Shown here: positions 56,430-64,000 of the stretch, piece after piece
Layout of the letters: each line of letters opens with the position of its first letter
Numbering within the stretch: position 1 is the stretch's first letter
DNA from: Brevinema andersonii
GTDB lineage: Bacteria > Spirochaetota > Brevinematia > Brevinematales > Brevinemataceae
Assembly (NCBI RefSeq): GCF_900112165.1
Contig: NZ_FOKY01000004.1
Location: forward strand, 1 to 64,000
DNA: 64,000 nt
Direction of reading: 5' to 3'
Made by a program: the position numbers and the translations under genes
The notes under the pieces: generated by a model
The model's database searches: none
Told to the model about the DNA's origin: nothing
The model's input: the letters and a program-made list of their open reading frames with translations, nothing else

Positions 56430-57203
56430 ATGAAAAAAATGATTTCGTGGAATGTTAACGGCATTCGAGCTATTGCTCAAAAAGGTTTTCTTAGCTGGCT
56501 GTATGATTTGGATCCTGATATTGTTGGGCTGCAGGAAATAAAGGCAGAAGAAACCCAATTGGAAGAAGAATTGCTTAATCCCACGGATAGGAACAGTTAT
56601 TGGAATTCCTCACGTACAAAAAAGGGATATGCAGGAACAGCTGTGTTCAGTAAGATAAATCCTGTGAAGGTTGAATATGGATGGGGACAAGAAATTTTTG
56701 ATCTTGAAGGGAGAACGATTATGCTGGATTTTGAGAGTTTTATTCTCTTTAATATTTACTTTCCTAATGGCGAAAGATCTCCCGAAAGACTGCAATATAA
56801 GCTGGATTTTTATAATTCTTTTTTAGAACATGCTGTTGAATTGAAAAAGCAAGGACGAAGTTTAGTGATTTGCGGAGATGTAAATACAGCTCATACAGAA
56901 ATAGATTTAGCGCGTCCTAAAGAAAATCAAAAAACTTCTGGTTTTTTGCCAATTGAAAGGGAATGGATTGATCGCTTATTAGCTGCTGGGTTTATCGATA
57001 CTTTTAGGTTTAAGCATCCGAGTGTTCGTGACAAATATTCGTGGTGGAGCTATAGAGGCGGTGCGCGTCAACGAAATGTAGGTTGGAGAATTGATTATTT
57101 TTTCATTAGTGAAGATTTACAGTCTAAACTTGTAGATGCTTTTATCTTAGATCAAGTCACCGGTTCTGATCATTGTCCTATAGGGATAGTATTGGATATT
57201 TAA
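56430..57203 (+). CDS. xth: Exodeoxyribonuclease III (AP endonuclease)
   Basis: 257 aa. Endonuclease/exonuclease/phosphatase fold: ISWNVNGIRA, LQEIKAEE (metal Glu), NIYFPNGERSPERLQYKL, ICGDVNTAHTEIDL, YSWWSYRGGARQRNVGWRIDYF and SDHCPIGI (active-site His). Repairs abasic sites. GGGTGA ribosome site; birA starts directly after the stop. Confidence 0.94.
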   Translation: MKKMISWNVNGIRAIAQKGFLSWLYDLDPDIVGLQEIKAEETQLEEELLNPTDRNSYWNSSRTKKGYAGTAVFSKINPVKVEYGWGQEIFDLEGRTIMLDFESFILFNIYFPNGERSPERLQYKLDFYNSFLEHAVELKKQGRSLVICGDVNTAHTEIDLARPKENQKTSGFLPIEREWIDRLLAAGFIDTFRFKHPSVRDKYSWWSYRGGARQRNVGWRIDYFFISEDLQSKLVDAFILDQVTGSDHCPIGIVLDI

Positions 57204-58160
57204 ATGAATATTCAATCTTTGAATCCTGTGTTATTAATGTTGTTGCAGTATCAAAAAGGTATTTCTCAGGCATTTTTAATGCAACAGCTTGGGATTTCTG
57301 ATTCTGCTATTGCTATTAACATAAAAACATTAAAAGATCAGGGTTATGATATTCAATATGCTAACGAAAAATTTATTTTAATAAATCCTTTACCTTTTGT
57401 TTTGATTCCAGAGAAAATAAAATTAAATATTCCTCAGAATAATATACCGGAAATTTTGTTTGTTGATCGATGTACATCTACTAATATTATAGCTAGAGAT
57501 TTATTGTCGAAATTTTCTTCGTTTTTTTTAATAGCAAGAGAACAATATCGAGGAAAAGGCAGAATGAATCGGACCTGGGAAATGCAGAAAGATAAAGATT
57601 TAGCGTTGAGTTTCGGATATCATACAGATATACCTCATTCTTATTTTTTTTCTTTGATTCGCGTTGCGGCTTTAGCTGTCTATAAAACTTTGAATGCATT
57701 TGGAATTTCATGTTTTGTGAAATGGCCTAATGATATTATTGATGGAGAAGGTAAAAAAATTTGTGGTATTTTGGCAGAAATAATTAATGAAAGTAATATA
57801 AATTCTGTTGTCATAGGAATTGGAATTAATGTAAATAGTAATTTTTTACCTGATTATGCTGCATCTATTTATCAAATTTTAGGTAAAGAAATAGATATTA
57901 ATAAATTTGCAGGTCATCTGATTCTTACTATAAATAATTTTTATTCTGAATTTCCGCAAAATGAATCATTAATTATACAGCAATGGCAAAACTATTTAGC
58001 TTGGCTTGGTGAGAAGGTTATTTTCCAAATAGATGATCAAAGTTTTTGGGGTATTTTCAAGGGCTGCACTAAAGAAGGCGCATTATTATTGGAAATAGAT
58101 AAGGAAATTCAAACATTTTATGTTGGTGATTTATATAATATAAAATTAAGAAAACCTTAG
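57204..58160 (+). CDS. birA: Biotin-protein ligase / biotin repressor BirA
   Basis: 318 aa. The N-terminal winged helix (1-60; QKGISQAFLMQQLGISDSAI) is followed by the ligase core with YRGKGRMNRTW (GRGRxxRxW biotin-AMP loop), KWPNDIIDGEGKKICGILAE and GIGINVN, then the C-terminal SH3-like domain. It attaches biotin to carboxylases, and the DNA-binding domain suggests it also represses biotin genes such as bioY. No adjacent operator was found. Overlaps the convergent cNMP gene by 4 nt. Confidence 0.93.
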   Translation: MNIQSLNPVLLMLLQYQKGISQAFLMQQLGISDSAIAINIKTLKDQGYDIQYANEKFILINPLPFVLIPEKIKLNIPQNNIPEILFVDRCTSTNIIARDLLSKFSSFFLIAREQYRGKGRMNRTWEMQKDKDLALSFGYHTDIPHSYFFSLIRVAALAVYKTLNAFGISCFVKWPNDIIDGEGKKICGILAEIINESNINSVVIGIGINVNSNFLPDYAASIYQILGKEIDINKFAGHLILTINNFYSEFPQNESLIIQQWQNYLAWLGEKVIFQIDDQSFWGIFKGCTKEGALLLEIDKEIQTFYVGDLYNIKLRKP

Positions 58161-59374
58161 AGCTGGGTGCGTTTTTTAGGTTGAGAAGTCAGTCTTCCAG
58201 ATAAAGTCATAGCACTTCTAATATTGTAGACATCTTGAGAACATAATTTTCCCTCTTTTATATCTAATGCTGGATCATTAGCTAAAATTTGGTTAATTAT
58301 TTTCTTTCCAACTGCTGTATCAAGCCCAATAAATTGTAAAATTTCTTCAGGTGACATTTCAAATACATAAGTTAATCCTTTTTGCAAAGGAATATGATTT
58401 TTTTGTAAAAGTGTTTGAAGAGCGTCATAAATTTTTGTTACGGGATCTGTTATTAATTGATTTGCCAATCTTTTGTTGACCAACCATATGCGGTCTGATA
58501 ATAATTCTATGATACGGCGAGCAATTTCAGGATACGTTTTGATATGGGTTTCGAAATTATTTTTATTAATTCGCAGAACAGTAACTGTGCCTGAAGCAAT
58601 TGCTGAAGCACTTCTTGGACTGTTTTCTAAAATAGCCATTTCGCCAAATATGTCTTTTGATTTCATAATGCCTAGTAGAATCTCTGTTCCTTGGATTACT
58701 TTTGTAATTTTTACTTGTCCATCTAAAATAATATATAAATCTTTACCTTCTTCCATTTCTATGAAAATCGGGGTTTCATTTTGAAATATTTCTTGTATGC
58801 CATGGATGCTAGGGGCAATATCTTGCATATTGAAATTAAGAAGTTCCAATTGCTGGCGGACCGATTGTAGATCGCTAATATGAGGGCATAATTCTAAATA
58901 TTTAGTATAAGCATATCCAGCTAAATTACGTTGTCCATTATCGCGATAATATTCAGCTACTCCTAAGAGATTACAGGGGGTGTCTACTTGAGGTTTTTGC
59001 TGAAATGTAAGATGTTCAATAGTTGCATTATATTTTCTTAATCGATTCGAAAAATAACGAATGATTTTCATGGCAATAGGAGACATTTGCTTTATTAAAA
59101 CTTCAAATTGATCATATCGTACGGCAATAAGTGACGTATCTTCAAGTACTCTGATGCTTGATACATGAGGTCTGCGGCTCATACAATCGAGAACTCCAAA
59201 AAAATCTCCTGCTTCGAGAATCAAATCTTCTTCGCCAGTCAATTCGTTAAGCGGATTATCTTCGATTACTTTTCCTGATCGAATAATATAAAATTCTCCA
59301 CTATCTGCTTGTTCTTCGACATATACGTAAGCACCTGCGCGATAATTAATTGTTTTAAATTTAATAGGTTCCAT
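58157..59374 (-). CDS. Double cNMP-binding-domain protein with a TPR-like linker
   Basis: 405 aa. First cyclic-nucleotide-like domain about 10-125 (GEFYIIRSGKVIEDN, LEAGDFFGVLDCMSRRP), a helical linker with a TPR-like unit (NLLGVAEYYRDNGQRNLAGYAYTKYLELCP), then a second cNMP domain about 190-305 (KDLYIILDGQVKITKV, KSKDIFGEMAILENSPRSASAIA, a good phosphate-binding cassette) and a helical C terminus. No HTH of the Crp kind is evident. A cytoplasmic cyclic-nucleotide sensor likely controlling something by protein contact. Second gene of glyA-cNMP, 39 nt apart. Confidence 0.82.
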   Translation of the reverse strand: MEPIKFKTINYRAGAYVYVEEQADSGEFYIIRSGKVIEDNPLNELTGEEDLILEAGDFFGVLDCMSRRPHVSSIRVLEDTSLIAVRYDQFEVLIKQMSPIAMKIIRYFSNRLRKYNATIEHLTFQQKPQVDTPCNLLGVAEYYRDNGQRNLAGYAYTKYLELCPHISDLQSVRQQLELLNFNMQDIAPSIHGIQEIFQNETPIFIEMEEGKDLYIILDGQVKITKVIQGTEILLGIMKSKDIFGEMAILENSPRSASAIASGTVTVLRINKNNFETHIKTYPEIARRIIELLSDRIWLVNKRLANQLITDPVTKIYDALQTLLQKNHIPLQKGLTYVFEMSPEEILQFIGLDTAVGKKIINQILANDPALDIKEGKLCSQDVYNIRSAMTLSGRLTSQPKKRTQL

Positions 59375-59413
59375 TACTGCTCCTACAGGACTTAAGAAAT
59401 TAAGAATATAAAC

Positions 59414-60667
59414 TTAGTTATATATTGGAAATGATGCACATAATTCTTGTACTTCTGCTTTTATAGTGTTTAATGTTTGAGTATCAGCTTTTGAACAAAT
59501 TGCTTTATCCAGCCATAATACTATTTGCTGCATTTCTTTTTCTTTAAAACCTCTTGAAGTAACAGCCGGACTACCAATTCTAATTCCTGAAGGCTGCATT
59601 GGAGGGGCTGTGTCATAAGGAATAGAATTTTTATTAAGCGTAATGCAAGCAGTATCCAATGCATTTTCTACTTGTTTGCCATTAAGTTCTTTGTCTCTTA
59701 AATCTATGATAGATAAATGATTATCAGTACCTTTGGTAATTACTGAATATCCTAAATCATACATTCCTTTTGCTAAGGCTTGTGAATTTCTGATAACTTG
59801 TTCTTGGTAAGTCTTGAAAGAGGGGTCCAATGCTTCTTTAAATGCGATAGCTTTTGCCATGATGACATGCATTAAAGGGCCACCTTGTATCCCTGGAAAA
59901 ATAGCTTTATCAACTGCTCTGGCGTGATCTTGTTTGCATAAAATGAGTCCTCCGCGTGGTCCTCGAAGAGTTTTGTGAGTTGTTGATGTTACTATATCAG
60001 CATAAGGAACAGGGTTAGGATGCAATCCAACAGCAACTAAACCAGCAATATGAGCCATATCTACTAGTAAGAAGGCTCCTACTTCATCTGCGATCTCTCT
60101 AAATTTGTTGAAATCAATAATTCGTGAGTACGCAGATGCGCCGGCAATAATCATTTTTGGTTTGATTTCTTTTGCTTGTTTTAGGATTGTGTTATAATCC
60201 AAAAGGAATGTTTGAGGATCAACATCGTAGGCATAGGCTTTGTAATTAAATCCGGAAAAATTCAGGTGGAAACCGTGAGTTAGGTGTCCTCCCGCATTTA
60301 AGCCCATACCCAAAATAGTATCCCCGGGTTCTAAGAGAGCAGTAAATGCTGCCATATTAGCTTGAGATCCGGAATGTGCTTGTACATTGACATGTTCTGC
60401 GTTAAATATTTTTTTTGCTCGGTTGATAGCTAAATTTTCGATTTCGTCGGCAAATTCACAACCTCCGTAATATCTTTTTCCAGGATATCCCTCTGCATAT
60501 TTGTTAGTAAAAATACTGCCTTGTGCAGTAAGTACGGCCTTTGAAACGATGTTTTCTGAAGCAATTAATTCTATTGAGTTCTGTTGCCTTTCAAGTTCTT
60601 GAGATAAAGCACGATAAGCATCTGGGTCATGTGCTTCAAGAACTGAATCTTTTAAAAATAATGCCAT
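59414..60667 (-). CDS. glyA: Serine hydroxymethyltransferase
   Basis: 417 aa. PLP lysine in [20 protein letters not shown]-terminal [47 protein letters not shown]. Makes glycine and one-carbon units from serine. GGAG ribosome site and its own promoter; followed by the cNMP gene. Confidence 0.97.
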   Translation of the reverse strand: MALFLKDSVLEAHDPDAYRALSQELERQQNSIELIASENIVSKAVLTAQGSIFTNKYAEGYPGKRYYGGCEFADEIENLAINRAKKIFNAEHVNVQAHSGSQANMAAFTALLEPGDTILGMGLNAGGHLTHGFHLNFSGFNYKAYAYDVDPQTFLLDYNTILKQAKEIKPKMIIAGASAYSRIIDFNKFREIADEVGAFLLVDMAHIAGLVAVGLHPNPVPYADIVTSTTHKTLRGPRGGLILCKQDHARAVDKAIFPGIQGGPLMHVIMAKAIAFKEALDPSFKTYQEQVIRNSQALAKGMYDLGYSVITKGTDNHLSIIDLRDKELNGKQVENALDTACITLNKNSIPYDTAPPMQPSGIRIGSPAVTSRGFKEKEMQQIVLWLDKAICSKADTQTLNTIKAEVQELCASFPIYN

Positions 60668-60695
60668 ATCGTTTCTCCAACATGCTTTTTATAAA

Positions 60696-60724
60696 ATTAT
60701 ACATTTTTTCTGTTAAAAGCACAA
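60696..60724 (-). promoter_or_regulatory. Promoter of glyA
   Basis: Minus strand TTGTGC (60719-60724), 17 nt ending in TG, TATAAT (60696-60701). Confidence 0.6.
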
Positions 60725-60751
60725 ATTTTAAGCAAGAAATATAAATTTTAT

Positions 60752-60781
60752 TTGACAAAAATATAAAATTTAATGTATAAT
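60752..60781 (+). promoter_or_regulatory. Promoter of tRNA-Leu
   Basis: TTGACA (60752-60757), 18 nt, TATAAT (60776-60781). Confidence 0.78.
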
Positions 60782-60792
60782 TTTATATTAAT

Positions 60793-60877
60793 GCCCAGGT
60801 GGTGGAATTGGTAGACACGCTAGCTTGAGGGGCTAGTGGCCGTTTAGGTCGTGCAGGTTCGATCCCTGTTCTGGGTA
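60793..60877 (+). tRNA. tRNA-Leu (anticodon GAG)
   Basis: 85 nt, type II tRNA with a long variable arm. Acceptor 5' GCCCAGG pairs with TCTGGGT (G-T at both ends of the helix), discriminator A. The anticodon stem CTAGC/GCTAG encloses TTGAGGG, giving GAG, which reads CTC and CTT leucine codons. T arm has GGTTCGATC. The CCA end is not encoded. Confidence 0.95.
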
Positions 60878-60901
60878 AGCCCACTGGAGCTTCAAGAGAC
60901 G

Positions 60902-60936
60902 AGCAAATATAGAAGATACCTATGTTTGCTTTTTTG
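60902..60936 (+). terminator. Terminator of tRNA-Leu
   Basis: 11-bp stem AGCAAATATAG (60902-60912) with CTATGTTTGCT (60920-60930; one G-T pair), 7-nt loop, then a run of T to 60935. Confidence 0.85.
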
Positions 60937-61073
60937 CTGTATATAATATATAAATTGAAATTAATTCTTATGAATTGATCAAAAAATAGTTTGTTATTTG
61001 TTAAAATGTTTGTTTTGACATTGTTAAATAACTCGAGAAACATGAAAAATAAACTAAAATATTTGATTTATTT

Positions 61074-62624
61074 TTACAACAATGCAGTTTTATATTTTTG
61101 TGTGATATATCCTGTAGAAATAAACAAAATTAACGTGTTGATAAACGTTAAAGTGCCACCATGGATGTGATAATGTATTAATGCTGGTCGCGGAAATAGA
61201 AAATGAAACCCTAGAAACCAAATAATATATATACTAACTCCAATAATAATATTTTTTAAGGTATGGTAAAATTCAGAATTGAAATTCATTTTTCTCCCTA
61301 TTATTACCCAATAAATAGAAGACATTAAAATTAGAATATACAACGGAATAAATAAAAACACTTCAATCATTTGTCTGGTTATTTTCGAAGTTTTAATATT
61401 ATTTTCTATATGTGGGAAATAATATTCTATCCATAGCCAAGGTGTTAGGTGATTAAATTGAAAAAGACGATAAATTTTACCTATGGTTCTTATGAAAATG
61501 GTTTTAAATTCTAATCCTGCGGTATTAGATGTACTAAGCAACCGTTTGAAGTTTGATGGAGGCGTAATTCCTGACCATAATTCTGCTTGTTTCATTTCTG
61601 TCAGGTAGAATGGAATAATTGAAAATAGAGATAATAATCCCAAAATTGCCAAACGTAAAATGCTGGGTTTAAGAGTCCTAATCAAAGAAAGAAAGAAAGC
61701 TGTGAATCGGATTTTTTGACTGCATTGACGATATTTATGTAAAACATTAATCCTATCGATAATGCCCATGTGAAAATAAGGGGAAATTGTATATTATCTT
61801 TTATAAATAATACATTCATAATAATAAAACCTAATGAATAAAAACCAAAATTTTTCCACGTGAAATTTTTACTGATAGGAATATAAAAGTAGATAATATA
61901 TGCAAAGAAATACAGAGAAAAAACAGTTGAATGATTGGGAATAAGCGTCAAAAAGAAAGGTTGAGGATTAAGTAATAGCGGCTCCTGTGAATAAAGCAGT
62001 AATTCTACCTAAACGTTTGTATACAGCTATATAAAATAAAATGTATCCTATGATTAAAAAGAATCCTGAAAAATAATTAAGTTTGGTAATGAATTCTGCT
62101 AATTCTATTTCTTCATTTGAGTTACTGATATGCTTGAGTTTTTCTGGAATTAGCGTGTAGATTATTTCTGCACTGTTATTTGCTACAGAAAAATAGTGGG
62201 ATTTATAATCTAGATTAGTAATAATTTTTCTATTTTTAGTGACTTTACAGGCTTCTTCACCCCAGTAACCAGCTTCATTATATCCCATATTTGAAAGATG
62301 CTTGCCTGTTTTGACAGCGCGGTAAATAGGACTCATTGTGTGATTATATGTAGCAGTATCAAAACGTGATGCATATAAGTCTGCAAAATTTAAAGCAACT
62401 TTCCCTTGATGAAGATAGTTATTAGAGGCTTGGTAAAATGATGTTTTTTGAGGATTTTTTAAATAATATTCGTTGAAATATAGCGAGGTAACATCAAAAT
62501 ATTCATTAGCAACAGGAATAGCATTAGGTCCTTTTTGTATTTGAGGGATGATGCCGATCATCATTATTAAACATAAAATCGTGAAAATAATAGCATCAAG
62601 ATAGAATTGTTGTCTTTGTTGCAT
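61074..62624 (-). pseudogene. Frame-disrupted multi-pass membrane protein gene (copy 1 of a divergent pair)
   Basis: The first frame encodes 218 aa (62624-61968): a membrane helix, a large exported loop and a second helix, stopping at a TAA. A continuing membrane segment (61951-61682, PNHSTVFSLYFFAYIIYFY) lies in another frame; removing one base near 61967-61972 would join them. A third part (61769-61074) returns to the first frame, and adding one CTTT unit at 61684-61699 would join parts two and three, giving about 515 aa in all. The whole is homologous to the plus-strand gene at 62764. Function unknown; possibly an envelope glycan-modifying membrane enzyme. Confidence 0.75.
61684..61699 (-). 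repeat. Tetranucleotide repeat (CTTT)4 inside coding sequence
   Basis: Four perfect units on the minus strand, exactly where the frame of the membrane protein changes. Five units (or two) would fuse the flanking frames. Confidence 0.85.
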
Positions 62625-62647
62625 GATAGATCCTTAGCAATTTTTTT

Positions 62648-62676
62648 ATTATAAAGTATTTTTTATAATTTTGCAA
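62648..62676 (-). promoter_or_regulatory. Promoter of copy 1 membrane gene
   Basis: Minus strand TTGCAA (62671-62676), 17 nt, TATAAT (62648-62653). An AAGGAT ribosome site precedes the ATG. Confidence 0.65.
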
Positions 62677-62707
62677 TACCCGTAAGTCGCAAAGATCCAA
62701 TGAATAA

Positions 62708-62736
62708 TTGCTTTATTTTAGGACATAGTATATAAT
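62708..62736 (+). promoter_or_regulatory. Promoter of copy 2 membrane gene
   Basis: TTGCTT (62708-62713), 17 nt, TATAAT (62731-62736). Confidence 0.65.
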
Positions 62737-62763
62737 GGTTGATATTATTATCAGGGGCAAGGC

Positions 62764-64000
62764 ATGCAAAAAAAATATTGGTTTCATTGTTTACTGTTTT
62801 TGTTGATTTATACACTCTTAAATTTTTATCAGCTGCCTGTATTATTAAAAGAAGTAACAGGACGTGCTCATCATCCGGATCAATTTGTTCAAGGGAGCGC
62901 TTATTTTAATGAAGCCATTTTTAATCTGTCAAAATTTGATCATATTAATCTTCAAAATTTTTATAATGTTGTTAGTGCAGATTCTTTGTACCTTCATAAT
63001 TACGACTTTTATACGGATGCCCATTTTATTGCTTCCGTATATCAGGCAATTACTACAGGCCGTGATATTAAAAAAGAAAATGGATCTTATAATTTTGCTG
63101 GAGGTCGTGGCTTAGTTGATTTTAGAGATGAAATAGTATCTAATAATAAATTTATACCTACTAATGAAGAAGTGAAAAATATGGTAGGTTTATATGCTAC
63201 GGCATATAATAATATTGCTAATCTTATCTATACAGTTCTATCCCCCCCCCCCCCCCCGGATAACTATGTATTAACCGATCAACAAAAAATAGAACTTTCT
63301 CAGCGAATGACACGTCTTCATCAATTTAAAATTTTTATTCATGGAGTTTCATGGTCTTTGTTGATGTTTGCTGTTGCAGTTAGGTTTAATCTTGTTTTTG
63401 CTTGGATTATTGCTCTTGTTGTATTATTTTTCCCTGGTACTCATCGTCACAGTATTATCTGGGTTCATGCGTTTACTATTAATGGGTTTCTGCCAGCTTA
63501 TATTCTATATTTTTATCCTTATATTCAATTGGGAGAATATCAAAAGTAAAAAAAGCGTTGATTTTTGCCGGATTTTTGGGGCTGCTTACTATACTTTTTT
63601 CTTTATAGGACCTATATATTTTATATTTATACCCTTGCCTGTCATCTTAACAATGATCCTTTTCCAAGATATTTTTTATATTTATAATCATATAAAATCA
63701 AAAAATAGCTTAATGTTGTATGCCCGTCAACTGCTATCCCGTTATTTCATATTGGCTATATCAGTACTTTTTGTATTTGTTTTGATTCATATATCCGAAT
63801 GGAACGAAGCCAAGCAAATGCTACCACAATTAGGATCTCGGTCAGCAGAGTATGATGAAAAATACTATATTTATCAAAAACAATTGGAGAATTACTTTAA
63901 CATTGCCGAGCGAAGTAAAAATTCTACTTTGTCTATGTCCGTAGCAATATTAAGAAAAGAAGGTGGTAATTTAGAAGATTATAATGTTTATCATTCTCCT
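62764..64000 (+). pseudogene. Frame-disrupted multi-pass membrane protein gene (copy 2), runs off the window
   Basis: The first frame (62764-63549, 261 aa) has an N-terminal helix, an exported loop with SAYFNEA and SVYQAITTGRD that align with copy 1, a proline stretch from the C16 tract, then three helices ending at TAA 63547. The homologous continuation appears in a second frame (VKKALIFAGFLGLLTILFS, about 63546-63600) and then a third (GPIYFIFIPLPVILTMILFQ and on to the window end). Adding one A in the A4 run near 63542 and one T in the T6 run near 63595 would restore one long frame. It is either decayed or read incorrectly at homopolymers. Confidence 0.75.
63242..63257 (+). repeat. Homopolymer of 16 C inside coding sequence (contingency-tract candidate)
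   Basis: C16 in the exported loop of the copy 2 membrane protein. At this length the frame upstream continues correctly into the downstream helices; loss or gain of one C would stop translation soon after (the neighbouring frame meets TAA at 63272). Confidence 0.95.

Noticed and set aside
60783-61043. Minus-strand frame across tRNA-Leu
   Set aside because: It reads the complement of the tRNA and its terminator, a well-known source of spurious frames.

Overview
The window is AT-rich bacterial chromosome using the standard bacterial code (tryptophan is TGG; TGA acts as a stop). It encodes a diderm: there are predicted outer-membrane barrels, an MlaEFD-type lipid transporter and exported periplasmic proteins. 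A YaaR/DUF327 protein, a double cNMP-binding protein with a helical repeat linker, bactofilin, a DUF58 protein, two CNNM/CorC-like proteins in tandem and an S6-SSB-S18-L9-DnaB cluster together suggest a host-associated member of the Spirochaetota, possibly a Brevinema- or Brachyspira-like lineage. That placement is inference; no rRNA gene or flagellar marker is present to settle it. Almost every gene has a clear Shine-Dalgarno site, and about 27 sigma70-type promoters can be read, mostly with 17-nt spacers.

Layout. 0-8 kb: thiol peroxidase with one cysteine, an outer-membrane protein facing it, then a rightward run trkA-like, thiL, a SprT-like metalloprotease interrupted by a 21-G tract, a small membrane protein, argS, an S4-domain protein and enolase. 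8-17 kb: exported protein/tmk (leftward), an exported TPR-like protein with an AddA/RecB-like helicase-nuclease (rightward), then ptsI-ruvA-yaaR (leftward). 17-22 kb: cvpA, a leftward operon of two membrane proteins, a DUF58 protein, tsaC and glyQ, then bactofilin and methionine aminopeptidase. 22.5-25.4 kb: a ferrous-iron uptake set (feoA, feoB, a Cys-rich FeoB partner) plus a tiny basic protein. 25.4-29 kb: an NCS2 purine permease behind a purine-type riboswitch, a divergent outer-membrane protein, and a decayed transglutaminase-like lipoprotein gene. 29-34.2 kb: sufBCDSU closed by a strong terminator.

34-47.6 kb: exported protein, LysM/M23 endopeptidase, the rpsF-ssb-rpsR-membrane protein-rplI-dnaB cluster, the mlaEFD-like transporter, a DegT-type aminotransferase, two CorC/CNNM proteins and a TrmA/RlmD-type methyltransferase. 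47.6-61 kb: bioY and a BPL_N-domain protein transcribed divergently from overlapping promoters, trhO, rodZ, pgsA, a TPR protein, a compact GC-richer transcription unit that looks like an undescribed structured small RNA, proS, exonuclease III, birA, the double-cNMP protein, glyA and tRNA-Leu(GAG). Biotin genes recur (bioY, BPL_N, birA) with no synthesis genes seen, which fits biotin scavenging.

61-64 kb: two divergently transcribed genes encode homologous multi-pass membrane proteins. Both contain simple-sequence tracts (CTTT x4 on the minus strand, C16 on the plus strand) and single-base frameshifts. With the G21 tract at 4.2 kb this makes three hypermutable repeats inside coding sequence, the pattern expected of slipped-strand phase variation, although decay is an alternative for the membrane pair. 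The most interesting items are these tracts and paralogues, the small RNA at 53.55-53.72 kb, the divergent purine riboswitch and the bioY/BPL_N promoter overlap.
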